This document shows, piece by piece, positions 52,816-61,063 of a stretch of 64,000 nucleotides of DNA (within the stretch, counting starts at the first letter, position 1; the number at the start of each line of letters is the position of its first letter). Made by a program: the position numbers and the translations under genes. Source of the DNA: Nocardia fluminea (GTDB lineage Bacteria; Actinomycetota; Actinomycetes; Mycobacteriales; Mycobacteriaceae); NCBI RefSeq assembly GCF_002846365.1, contig NZ_PJMW01000002.1, forward strand, positions 3,844,001-3,908,000. Reading direction: 5' to 3'. A model generated the notes under the pieces. That model was given only the letters and a program-made list of their open reading frames with translations, was not told where the DNA came from and did no database searches.

Positions 52816-54171
52816 TTGTCCGCAGTGACCACTGAACGTACGTGCGACGGGATTGTGAACGCACCGCCACCTACTCCGACCTGGCATCCGATCACCCGGC
52901 TCGCCTTCCGGTTCAGTGTGGCCTACCTGGGGCTTTTCTGTTTGTGGATGGCTCAGATCACCTTCGTCTTCCTCGGTGTGATCGCGCTGCGGTTGCCCGA
53001 GGAGGCCATGCTCTGGCAGATCATGGCGCTCGATCCGGTGAGTAGCTGGCTCGGTGAGCACGTCTTCGGGGTCGAGGCCGAGCTGGCGATGAACGGCAGT
53101 GGTGATCAGGCGGCGATCTGGATTCAGTGTGGGCTGCTGTTCGTGGTCGCGGTGCTGATCACGGTGGTGTGGTCGGTGCTCGATCGGCGCAGGCGCGCGT
53201 ACCCGCGACTGCTGAGCTGGCTTCTCACCGCGCTGCGGCTGTGTGTGGGCGGGCAGATGCTGTTCTACGGATTCGCCAAGCTCATTCCGACGCAGATGGC
53301 CGAACCCGCGCTGACGACGTTGCTCACCCGTGTCGGTGACCTGACACCGATGACGATGCTGTGGACCCAGGTCGGCTCCTCGCCGGCCTACGAGATCGCT
53401 TTGGGTGCGGCCGAAGTGCTGGCCGGGCTGCTGCTGTTCTGGCCGCGTACCGCGACGGTGGGTGCCATGCTGGGCGTGATCAGCATGGCGCAGGTGTTCC
53501 TGCTCAACCTGACTTTCGACGTGCCGGTGAAGATGCTGGCCGGTCACCTGCTGCTGATGGGGCTGGTGCTGCTCGCCCCGCAGGCGCGCAGGCTCGCGAA
53601 TTTCCTCGTGCTGGAGCGTGATTCGGGACCGGCGGTGCAGCCGCCGTTGTTCGCCTCGGCGCGGGCGAATCGGTGGGCGGCGGTGGTGCAGGTCGTGGTG
53701 GGGCTGTGGATCACGGTGGGCATGGTCGACGCGGGAATGCAGAGCTGGCGCGAATACGGTGGTGGCGCACCGAAACCCGAGCTGTACGGCATCTGGGAGG
53801 TCCGCGAGTTCAGCGTCGACGCGGCTCCGATCCCGCCGCTCGGTACCGATCCGGTGCGCTGGCAACGGCTCGTGATCGACGTGGGCTCGGCGGGCTATCA
53901 GAAAATGGACGATACGGTCGTGCCGGTGTCGGCCACGACCGACCTCGCCGCGCACACGATGGCCCTCGCCGCGGCCCCCACCGGTCCGGATGAGCCGCCC
54001 GCGCCCTACGCGACATTCCTCATCGACCATCCCTCGCCCGACGCGCTGACCCTGCACGGCGAACTCGACGGCCGACCCACGACGATCACCCTCGAACGCC
54101 TCGATCTGGAGCGTTTCCCGTTGCGCGGCACGGGCTTCCGCTGGGTGCAGAATCAGCCGTACTTCAGCTGA
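52816..54171 (+). CDS. DoxX-like multi-pass membrane protein
   Basis: Predicted 451 residues from TTG 52816, chosen because GGGGAGG at 52803-52809 is correctly spaced; the in-frame ATG 52801 would include that site. Residues 25-270 hold about seven hydrophobic segments, with a DoxX-like block (LRLCVGGQMLFYGFAKLIP, YEIALGAAEVLAGLLLFWPRTATVGAM, FDVPVKMLAGHLLLMGL). The C-terminal 150 residues after a further membrane segment appear extracytoplasmic and hydrophilic (LYGIWEVREFSVD). Function unknown. The 3' end overlaps the convergent deaminase gene by eight bases. Confidence 0.75.
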   Translation: MSAVTTERTCDGIVNAPPPTPTWHPITRLAFRFSVAYLGLFCLWMAQITFVFLGVIALRLPEEAMLWQIMALDPVSSWLGEHVFGVEAELAMNGSGDQAAIWIQCGLLFVVAVLITVVWSVLDRRRRAYPRLLSWLLTALRLCVGGQMLFYGFAKLIPTQMAEPALTTLLTRVGDLTPMTMLWTQVGSSPAYEIALGAAEVLAGLLLFWPRTATVGAMLGVISMAQVFLLNLTFDVPVKMLAGHLLLMGLVLLAPQARRLANFLVLERDSGPAVQPPLFASARANRWAAVVQVVVGLWITVGMVDAGMQSWREYGGGAPKPELYGIWEVREFSVDAAPIPPLGTDPVRWQRLVIDVGSAGYQKMDDTVVPVSATTDLAAHTMALAAAPTGPDEPPAPYATFLIDHPSPDALTLHGELDGRPTTITLERLDLERFPLRGTGFRWVQNQPYFS

Positions 54172-54625
54172 GGTCCGGCCCGGTCACGCCGATGTCCTCG
54201 AACCAGAGGTCGGGGCGGTCGGCGATGAACTCGCTCATCATCGACACACACCGCGGATCGTCCAGCACGACCACTTTCACCCCGTGTTCGGCCAGCCAGT
54301 CGTGCCCGCCGTGGAAGGTCCGCGCCTCACCGATGATCACGGTGCCGATGCCGAACTGGCGCACCAAACCGCTGCAATACCAGCACGGCGAGAGGGTGGT
54401 GACCATGATCGTCGGGCGGTAGTCGCGGCGACGCCCCGCGGCGCGGAAGGCGTCGGTTTCGGCGTGCACGCTCGGATCGTCGTTCTGGACGCGGCGGTTG
54501 TGCCCGCGCCCGAGGACGGTGCCGTCGGCGTGGAAAAGGGCGGCGCCGATCGGGATGCCGCCTTCGGCCAGGCCTCGGCGAGCTTCGTCGTAGGCCACTT
54601 CGAGGAGTGCGTCCGGCGGGGTCAT
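54164..54625 (-). CDS. Cytosine deaminase, fungal FCY1 type
   Basis: Predicted 153 residues from the ATG at 54623-54625. Zinc-site motifs HAETDAF (with catalytic glutamate) and TLSPCWYCSG are present. The C terminus VVVLDDPRCVSMMSEFIADR then DLWFEDIG corresponds closely to the end of yeast cytosine deaminase, rather than to bacterial CodA or tRNA deaminases. It should convert cytosine to uracil. No salvage genes are adjacent. Convergent overlap with the DoxX-like gene. Confidence 0.85.
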   Translation of the reverse strand: MTPPDALLEVAYDEARRGLAEGGIPIGAALFHADGTVLGRGHNRRVQNDDPSVHAETDAFRAAGRRRDYRPTIMVTTLSPCWYCSGLVRQFGIGTVIIGEARTFHGGHDWLAEHGVKVVVLDDPRCVSMMSEFIADRPDLWFEDIGVTGPDLS

Positions 54626-54755
54626 GGTCTCTACTGTGCTGGCTGCCGAGCGGGTCGGCAACGCGGGACACGCCGCGACCCGACTCGACGAACAGATCCC
54701 GACTGACGGCGGGTGCGTTCGGGCCGCACCGAGCCAGGAACTAGGCTGGGACACT

Positions 54756-55997
54756 GTGCCGAACACCGCTGACACCGCATCGACCCCGCCCGCAGGCGAC
54801 CCGAACTACCTGGTCGGGCTCGATCTGCGTGGCCGCAGAGTAGTCGTGGTCGGCGGCGGAACCGTCGCCCAGCGCAGACTGGGCCTGCTCGTCGCCTCCG
54901 GTGCGGATGTGCACGTGATCAGCCGGGCGGTCACCCCGGCGGTGGAGGGCATGGCCACGGCGGGACAGATCGCCGTCGAACTGCGCGCCTACGCCGACGG
55001 CGACCTCGACGGTGCCTGGTACGCGATGGCCTGCACCGACGAGCCGGACACCAACGCCGCGGTGGTCGCCGAAGCGACCGCCAAGCGCATCTTCTGCGTG
55101 CGCGCCGACATCGCGCGCGACGGCACCGCGGTGACGCCCGCGACCGCCCGCTACGACGGACTGTCCCTCGGCGTGCTCGCCGGTGGCGAGCACCGCCGGT
55201 CGGCCGCGGTGCGCAACGGACTGCTCGAGGCGCTGCAATCGGGTGTGGTGACCGATGATTCGGAACCGGTGACCCCCGGGGTCGCGCTCGTCGGCGGCGG
55301 ACCCGGCGACCCGGATCTGATCACCGTGCGCGGTCGCAGGCTGCTGGCCCGCGCCGACCTGGTCGTCGCCGACCGGCTCGCCCCGCCGGAACTGCTCGCC
55401 GAACTGGGCCCGCACGTCGAGGTGATCGACGCCGCGAAGATCCCGTACGGCCGGTCGATGGCCCAGGAGGCGATCAACCTCGCGCTCGTCGAAGGTTTCA
55501 AAGCGGGCAAGTTCGTGGTCCGGCTCAAGGGCGGCGACCCGTACGTGTTCGGCCGCGGCTACGAGGAACTCGAGGCGTGCACCGAGGCAGGCATCCCGGT
55601 GACGGTGGTGCCCGGCGTCACGAGCCCGATCTCGGTGCCCGGCGCGGCCGGCATTCCGGTGACCCATCGCGGCGTGACCCACGAGTTCGTGGTCGTGAGC
55701 GGACACGTCGCCCCCGATCATCCCGACTCGCTCGTCGACTGGTCGGCGCTGGCCAAGCTGCGCGGCACCATCGTGTTGATGATGGCCGTCGAGCGGATCG
55801 ACAAGTTCGCCGCGGCCCTGCTCGCAGGCGGTCGCCCGAGCGATACCCCGGCCGCGGTCATCCAGGAGGGCACCCTGCGCACGCAGCGGGTGGTGCGCGC
55901 CGACCTCGCCACGGTCGCCGACCGGGTGAAGGAAGAGGGCATCCGCCCGCCCGCGATCATCGTCATCGGCCCCACGGCGGGCTTCGGCCTCGACTAG
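54756..55997 (+). CDS. cysG: Siroheme synthase / uroporphyrinogen-III C-methyltransferase
   Basis: Predicted 413 residues from GTG 54756. The N-terminal NAD-binding dehydrogenase/chelatase domain has LDLRGRRVVVVGGGTVAQRRL. The C-terminal SAM methyltransferase begins GVALVGGGPGDPDLITVRG, with VVADRLAPPELL, VVRLKGGDPYVFGRG and VPGVTSPISVPGAAGIPVTHRG. It makes precorrin-2 from uroporphyrinogen III and may finish siroheme. Its product feeds cobalamin synthesis encoded nearby. In mycobacteria it lies next to cobB, but here 8 kb separate them. Confidence 0.93.
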   Translation: MPNTADTASTPPAGDPNYLVGLDLRGRRVVVVGGGTVAQRRLGLLVASGADVHVISRAVTPAVEGMATAGQIAVELRAYADGDLDGAWYAMACTDEPDTNAAVVAEATAKRIFCVRADIARDGTAVTPATARYDGLSLGVLAGGEHRRSAAVRNGLLEALQSGVVTDDSEPVTPGVALVGGGPGDPDLITVRGRRLLARADLVVADRLAPPELLAELGPHVEVIDAAKIPYGRSMAQEAINLALVEGFKAGKFVVRLKGGDPYVFGRGYEELEACTEAGIPVTVVPGVTSPISVPGAAGIPVTHRGVTHEFVVVSGHVAPDHPDSLVDWSALAKLRGTIVLMMAVERIDKFAAALLAGGRPSDTPAAVIQEGTLRTQRVVRADLATVADRVKEEGIRPPAIIVIGPTAGFGLD

Positions 55998-56051
55998 CTT
56001 CACCGACGGCGCGCCCACTCGTTGCCGGTAGGCCAATTACACTGCCTGACT

Positions 56052-57536
56052 GTGCTCGATAAACCCGCTGCGACGATGCAGTATCCGGTGAAGCAGCGGG
56101 CGTTCGGCCTGGCCATCCTCGTGCTGAGCGGTCTGCAGTTCATGGTGGTGCTCGACGGCACCGTCGTGATCTTCGCCCTGCCGCGCCTGCAGCAGGACAT
56201 GGGGCTGTCCAGTTCGGGCAGCGCGTGGACGGTGACCGCCTACGGTCTCACCTTCGCCGGGCTGATGCTGCTCGGCGGCAGGCTGGGCGACGCGTTCGGC
56301 CGCAAACGCATGCTGATCTACGGCGTCGGCCTGTTCACCGCCGCCTCGCTGGCCTGTGGTCTGGCCACCGGTGAGGCGATGCTGCTGATCTCGCGCGCCT
56401 TCCAGGGCGCGGGCGCCGCGATCGCCGCACCGACCGCGTTCGCGCTGGTCGCCACGACGTTCGCCCCCGGTCCGGCGCGGAACCAGGCGATCGCGATCGT
56501 CGGCTCGATGGCGGGGATCGGTTCCGTCGGTGGTCTCATCGTGGGCGGTGCGCTGACCGAGGTGGGGTGGCGCTGGATCTTCCTGATCAACGTGCCGATC
56601 GGCGCGCTCATCGTGCTCGGCGCGGTCTACAAGCTCACCGACACCGCCCATCACCGCACTCCGCTCGACATCAGGGGCGCGATCCTCGGCACCCTGGCCT
56701 GCGCGACGATCGTGTTCGGCGCCACCGAGGGCCCGGCCATGGGCTGGACGAGCCCCCTGATCCTCGGTTCGCTGATCGGCGGTTTCGTCCTGTTGGTGAT
56801 CTTCGTCTTCGCCGAGCGCCGCCAATCCGATCCGCTGCTGCCGTGGTCGCTGTTCGACAGCCGCGACCGGGTGGCCACTTTCGCCCTGATCTTCCTGGCC
56901 GGCGTGGTCCTCGGCGCGATGACGTTCTTCGTCGCCCAGCTGCTGCAGAACGTGCTCGGCTACAGCCCGCTGCTGGCCGGTGTCGCCTCGATTCCGTTCA
57001 CCCTCGGCATCGGTGTCGGCGGCGCCGTGGCGTCCAAGGCGGCGCTGGTGATCGCGCCGCGCTGGTTGCTCGCCACCGCGGGTGTGGTGCTCGCGGTCGG
57101 CCTGTTCTTCGGGTCGACGCTGGACCGGCACGTGCATTACCTGCCGACGCTGCTGGCGCTGCTGCTGGTGATCGGTTTCGGCGTCGGGATGGCGATCGTG
57201 CTCGCGCCGCTGTGCGTGCTGGTGGGGGTTCCGCCGTCGAACATCGGCCCGCTCTCGGCGGTCGGCCAGATGTTCATGAGCTTGGCGACGCCGATCGCGA
57301 TCGGTCTGCTCAGCCCGATCGCGGCCTCACGCACGCTGTCCCTCGGTGGCAGCGATACCCCGGGCGCGAACACGACTCCCGCACAGATCGATGCGCTCAA
57401 CAGTGGCTACACCCTGGTGCTGTTCATCTGCGCGATCATCGCCGCCGTCGCCGCGCTCGTCGCGCTGACCGTGCGCTACACCCCGCAACAGCTGGTGCAG
57501 GCACAGCACGCGCAGGAAGAGGCCCAGCGGAGCTGA
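56052..57536 (+). CDS. efpA: EfpA-type MFS efflux protein (DHA2)
   Basis: Predicted 494 residues from GTG 56052; a -10-like TACACT at 56038-56043 sits eight bases before it, so the mRNA may be leaderless. Fourteen membrane segments; motifs LDGTVVIFALPRLQQDMGL, GGRLGDAFGRKRML, and EVGWRWIFLINVPIG are those of the QacA/EmrB family. Position directly after cysG is the same as efpA in M. tuberculosis, where it is an essential lipid or drug exporter. A hairpin covers its stop. Confidence 0.85.
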   Translation: MLDKPAATMQYPVKQRAFGLAILVLSGLQFMVVLDGTVVIFALPRLQQDMGLSSSGSAWTVTAYGLTFAGLMLLGGRLGDAFGRKRMLIYGVGLFTAASLACGLATGEAMLLISRAFQGAGAAIAAPTAFALVATTFAPGPARNQAIAIVGSMAGIGSVGGLIVGGALTEVGWRWIFLINVPIGALIVLGAVYKLTDTAHHRTPLDIRGAILGTLACATIVFGATEGPAMGWTSPLILGSLIGGFVLLVIFVFAERRQSDPLLPWSLFDSRDRVATFALIFLAGVVLGAMTFFVAQLLQNVLGYSPLLAGVASIPFTLGIGVGGAVASKAALVIAPRWLLATAGVVLAVGLFFGSTLDRHVHYLPTLLALLLVIGFGVGMAIVLAPLCVLVGVPPSNIGPLSAVGQMFMSLATPIAIGLLSPIAASRTLSLGGSDTPGANTTPAQIDALNSGYTLVLFICAIIAAVAALVALTVRYTPQQLVQAQHAQEEAQRS

Positions 57537-57548
57537 CTCCGCCGGGCC
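57521..57548. terminator. Bidirectional hairpin at the efpA stop
   Basis: GGCCC-A-GCGGAG (57521-57532) pairs with CTCCGC-C-GGGCC (57537-57548), 11 pairs with one mismatch and a four-base loop. It spans the efpA stop and ends six bases from the convergent gene. Confidence 0.65.
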
Positions 57549-57554
57549 CGCTGA

Positions 57555-57968
57555 TCAGAAGCGGCCGGTGACCTTGGTCGGGGTGACGCGGATGACGACG
57601 CGTTCCGCGTCGTCCACCGAGGCCGGGTTGAACTCGCGGTACGGCTTGCCGGTGTACTTGAGCGACATCTCGTCCGGCAGCGCCCGCTCGGGATCGGGTG
57701 TGGTGGTCGCGGTTCCGCGCACCTCGGCGTACAGGAACGGCCGCTCCGGCGGGTTCACCATCACGGTGATCCGCGGATCGCGCACCAGGTTCTTGGCCTG
57801 CTGCCGGGCGACGGTGGTGGAGAACAGCAGCTCATCGCCCTCGCGTTTGATCCAGACCACGGTCAGATGCGGATGCCCGTCGGTCCCGACGGTGGCGACG
57901 GTCGCGTAGACCTTCTCCTCGTCGAGGTACGACTTCAGTTCATCGGAAAGCACTACGGTATCGGTCAC
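57555..57968 (-). CDS. PPOX-class flavin/F420 split-barrel oxidoreductase
   Basis: Predicted 137 residues from GTG 57968; a GTG at 57983 is an alternative and neither has an ideal ribosome-binding site. The split-barrel fold is shown by VYATVATVGTDGHPHLTVVWIKREGDELLFSTTVARQQAKNLVRDPRITVMV (seen as consecutive blocks TVGTDGHPHLTVVWI, FSTTVARQQAKN and DPRITVMV). The family includes F420-dependent reductases of actinobacteria (Rv1155-like). Physiological substrate unknown. Convergent with efpA. Confidence 0.83.
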   Translation of the reverse strand: MTDTVVLSDELKSYLDEEKVYATVATVGTDGHPHLTVVWIKREGDELLFSTTVARQQAKNLVRDPRITVMVNPPERPFLYAEVRGTATTTPDPERALPDEMSLKYTGKPYREFNPASVDDAERVVIRVTPTKVTGRF

Positions 57969-58089
57969 GCTCCTGGACAACACACCGCCCCGGCCGGGAA
58001 TTCCGGCCCGGATTCGCTGGGGGACAAGGGGTTGGCGGAATCCGCCGATCAGCCGGCGCGGAGACGAAGCCGCCGGGCGTGTGTCGTGG

Positions 58090-59427
58090 TCAGACGGTGT
58101 GCGCGTCCGCCACAGTGAGGGCGTGGTCGAGGATGGCGAGCCCCTCCTTTGCCTCGGCCTCGGTGATCACGCACGGCGGGACCACGTGCAAGCGGTTGAA
58201 ATTGACGAACGGCAGCATCCCGCCGGCGCGGCAGGCGGCCACCAGTTCGTTCATCGCGGGGCTGGTGCCGCCGTAGGGGGCCAGTGGTTCGCGGGTGGCC
58301 CGGTTCCGGACCAGTTCGACGGCCCAGAAAACGCCGAGCCCACGGACTTCACCGATGCTCGGATGCCGTTGCGCCAGTTCACGAAGGCCGGGGCCGATGA
58401 CCTTCGCGCCGATGTCGGCAGCGTTCTCGACGATGCGTTCCTCCGCCATCGCGGTGATCGTGGCGACAGCGGCGGCCGTGGCCAGCGGATGGCCGGAATA
58501 GGTGAGGCCGCCGGGATACGGGCGATGGGCGAACGTCGCCGCGATGGCCGCGTTGATCGCCACGCCGCCCAGCGGGACATACCCGGAGTTCACGCCCTTG
58601 GCGAAGGTGATCAGATCGGGCACCACATCGAAATTGTCGATGGCGAACCACTTCCCGGTCCGCCCGAAGCCGGCCATCACCTCGTCGGCGATGAACACGA
58701 TGCCGTGCTTGTCACACAGTTCACGTACCCCGCGCATGTACTCCGTGGTCGGCACCATGATGCCCGCGGTGCCCGGCACCGACTCCAGGACGATCGCGGC
58801 GATGGTGGCCGGGCCCTCCATCTCGACGGTGCGTTCGAGATGGGCCAGCGCGCGCTCGGTCTCCTGCGCCTCGTCGGTCGCGTGGAACTCCGAGCGATAC
58901 AGGAACGGGCCGAAGAAGTGCACGGTTCCGGTGTTGCCGTGGTCGTTGGGCCAGCGGCGCGGGTCGCCGGTGAGGTTCACCGCCGTCTCGGTGCCGCCGT
59001 GGTAGGAGCGGTAGCGCGAGAGCACCTTGTAGCGGCCGGTGTGCAGACGCGCCATCCGGACGGCGTGCTCGACGGCGTCGGCGCCACCGTTGGTGAAGAA
59101 GATCGTGTCGAGGTCACCGGGCGTGCGTTCGCTGATCAGGCGGGCCGCCTCCGAGCGGGCGTCGTTGACGAACGACGGCGCGACAGTGCACAGTGTGGCG
59201 GCCTGTCGCTGGATCGCGGCGACGACCTTCGGATGCTGGTGGCCGATATTGGTGTTCACCATCATCGAGGAGAAGTCCAGCAGACGATTGCCCTCGCCGT
59301 CCCACACGTAGCACCCCTCGGCGGCGGTGAGCACCATCGGCGTGAGAGTCGCTTGCGCGGACCAGGAATGGAAGACGTGGCGGCGGTCCAGCTCGTAGGC
59401 GCGAGCGGCCCCTTCGGAAAGCGTCAT
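58090..59427 (-). CDS. Class III omega-amino-acid aminotransferase
   Basis: Predicted 445 residues; AGGAG precedes the ATG at 59425-59427. PLP motifs: FFTNGGADAVEHAVRMAR, SRYRSYHGGT, IVLESVPGTAGIMVP, VFIADEVMAGFGRTGKWFA and the Schiff-base lysine in LITFAKGVNSGYVPLGG. It belongs to the beta-alanine/pyruvate group. It is followed upstream by a methylmalonate-semialdehyde dehydrogenase gene, so together they could convert beta-alanine or a similar amino acid to acetyl-CoA or propionyl-CoA. Confidence 0.9.
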   Translation of the reverse strand: MTLSEGAARAYELDRRHVFHSWSAQATLTPMVLTAAEGCYVWDGEGNRLLDFSSMMVNTNIGHQHPKVVAAIQRQAATLCTVAPSFVNDARSEAARLISERTPGDLDTIFFTNGGADAVEHAVRMARLHTGRYKVLSRYRSYHGGTETAVNLTGDPRRWPNDHGNTGTVHFFGPFLYRSEFHATDEAQETERALAHLERTVEMEGPATIAAIVLESVPGTAGIMVPTTEYMRGVRELCDKHGIVFIADEVMAGFGRTGKWFAIDNFDVVPDLITFAKGVNSGYVPLGGVAINAAIAATFAHRPYPGGLTYSGHPLATAAAVATITAMAEERIVENAADIGAKVIGPGLRELAQRHPSIGEVRGLGVFWAVELVRNRATREPLAPYGGTSPAMNELVAACRAGGMLPFVNFNRLHVVPPCVITEAEAKEGLAILDHALTVADAHTV

Positions 59428-59463
59428 GGAGTCTCCTGTGTATTCGGCGGCTGGCACCGCAGC

Positions 59464-60954
59464 TCACTTGTTCTGTGGGAAGCCGAGTTCCAGCCCACCG
59501 TGGCTGGGGTCGAGCCAGCGGGCGGTGACCGCCTTGGTGCGAGTGAAGAAGTGCACACCGTCGGTGCCGTGCGCGTGCGAGTCGCCGAACAGGGAGTTCT
59601 TCCAGCCGCCGAAGCTGAAATAGGCCATCGGCACCGGGATCGGGACGTTGATGCCGACCATACCCACCTCCACCTCGTGCTGGAACCGTCGTCCGGCGCC
59701 ACCGTCGTTGGTGAAGATGGCGGTGCCGTTGCCGTAGCGGTTCGCGTTGATCAGCGCCACGGCCTCCTCGTAGGTGTCGACCCGCACCACCGACAGCACC
59801 GGGCCGAAGATCTCGTCGGTGTAGACGCTCATGGCCGGCGTGACCTCGTCGAGAACGGTCGGCCCCAACCAGAATCCGTCCGGTGCGCCGTCGACGGTGA
59901 GGTTGCGTCCGTCGAGCACCACCCGGGCGCCGGCCGTCTCACCGGCGTCGATGTACTCGGCCACCCGATCGCGGTGCGCGCGGGTGATCAGCGGGCCCAT
60001 CTCGGCGCCGCCGGTGCCGTCACCGGTGACGATCCGCGCGGCCCGCGCGCTGATCCTGGTGACCAGGTCGTCGGCCACCCCGCCGACGGCGACGACCACG
60101 CTGATCGCCATGCACCGCTCACCCGCCGACCCGAATCCGGCGTTCACGGCGGCATCGGCGGCCAGGTCGAGGTCGGCGTCGGGCAGCACCACCATGTGGT
60201 TCTTCGCGCCGCCCAGCGCCTGTACGCGCTTGCCCGCCGCGGTGCCGCGCTGGTACACGTACTTGGCGATCGGGGTCGAGCCGACAAACGAGACAGCCTT
60301 GATGCCCGGGTTGTCCAAGAGCTCGTCGACGGCGACCTTGTCGCCCTGCACGACATTGAACACACCGTCGGGCAGGCCCGCCTCCTGCCACAGTCGCGCC
60401 AGCCACAGCGCCGCCGACGGATCCTTCTCGCTCGGCTTGAGGACCACCGTGTTGCCCGCCCCGATCGCCAGCGGGAAGAACCACATAGGCACCATGGCGG
60501 GGAAATTGAACGGCGCGATGATCGCGACCGGTCCCAGCGGCTGGCGAATCGAGTAGATGTCGACATCGGTCGAGGCGTTCTCGGAGAAGCCGCCTTTGAG
60601 CAGATGCGGTACGCCACAGGCGAATTCGACGACCTCGAGCCCGCGCGTCACCTCGCCGAGCGCGTCGGCGGCCACTTTGCCGTGTTCGGCGGTGATCACC
60701 GCGGCCAATTCGGTCCTGCGCTCGGACAGCAGCTCGCGGAAGCGGAACAGCACCTGGGTGCGGCGGGTGAGGGAGGAGTCACGCCAGGACGCGAACGCCA
60801 CGGTCGCGGCGTCGATCGCGGCGCGGGTGTCGGCCACATTCGCCAGCGCCAGTTCCCCGGTGACGGCGCCGGTGGCGGGATTGGTCACCGGCGCGGTGGT
60901 CTCACTGCTGCCGCGCACCGGCTTTCCGTCGATCCAATGGCCGATGGACTGCAT
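59464..60954 (-). CDS. mmsA: Methylmalonate/malonate-semialdehyde dehydrogenase (CoA-acylating)
   Basis: Predicted 496 residues from the ATG at 60952-60954; GAGGG precedes it. Signature blocks PFNFPAMVPMWFFPLAIGAGN, KPSEKDPSA, FVGSTPIAKYVY, the catalytic cysteine in GSAGERCMAIS, and MVGINVPIPVPMAYFSFGGWK are specific to MMSDH, which lacks the general-base glutamate of other aldehyde dehydrogenases. It yields acetyl-CoA or propionyl-CoA with CO2 and NADH. Same strand as the transaminase 36 bases downstream; divergent from pucR. Confidence 0.92.
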   Translation of the reverse strand: MQSIGHWIDGKPVRGSSETTAPVTNPATGAVTGELALANVADTRAAIDAATVAFASWRDSSLTRRTQVLFRFRELLSERRTELAAVITAEHGKVAADALGEVTRGLEVVEFACGVPHLLKGGFSENASTDVDIYSIRQPLGPVAIIAPFNFPAMVPMWFFPLAIGAGNTVVLKPSEKDPSAALWLARLWQEAGLPDGVFNVVQGDKVAVDELLDNPGIKAVSFVGSTPIAKYVYQRGTAAGKRVQALGGAKNHMVVLPDADLDLAADAAVNAGFGSAGERCMAISVVVAVGGVADDLVTRISARAARIVTGDGTGGAEMGPLITRAHRDRVAEYIDAGETAGARVVLDGRNLTVDGAPDGFWLGPTVLDEVTPAMSVYTDEIFGPVLSVVRVDTYEEAVALINANRYGNGTAIFTNDGGAGRRFQHEVEVGMVGINVPIPVPMAYFSFGGWKNSLFGDSHAHGTDGVHFFTRTKAVTARWLDPSHGGLELGFPQNK

Positions 60955-61043
60955 GGATGCCCTCTTTCGCCGATGGTGTGGTGCTTCCACCCTGGCGCAT
61001 CCGAAGCTCGCGAAGGGCCGACGTTGTGTACATGATCTCGGCC

Positions 61044-61063
61044 TTCGTATTACGATTCGTAAG
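61044..61063. promoter_or_regulatory. PucR promoter/operator
   Basis: TCGTATTACGA (61045-61055) is an inverted repeat with a single central base, and TTCGTA occurs twice (61044-61049 and 61056-61061). A -10-like TACGAT (61051-61056) lies seven bases before GTG 61064, suggesting a leaderless, self-regulated pucR mRNA; the dyad is 90 bases from the mmsA start. Confidence 0.5.

Noticed and set aside
58081..61035. Long + strand ORF of 984 codons
   Set aside because: It is antisense to the transaminase and mmsA genes, has His/Arg/Gly-rich composition without motifs, and is a typical high-GC shadow frame.
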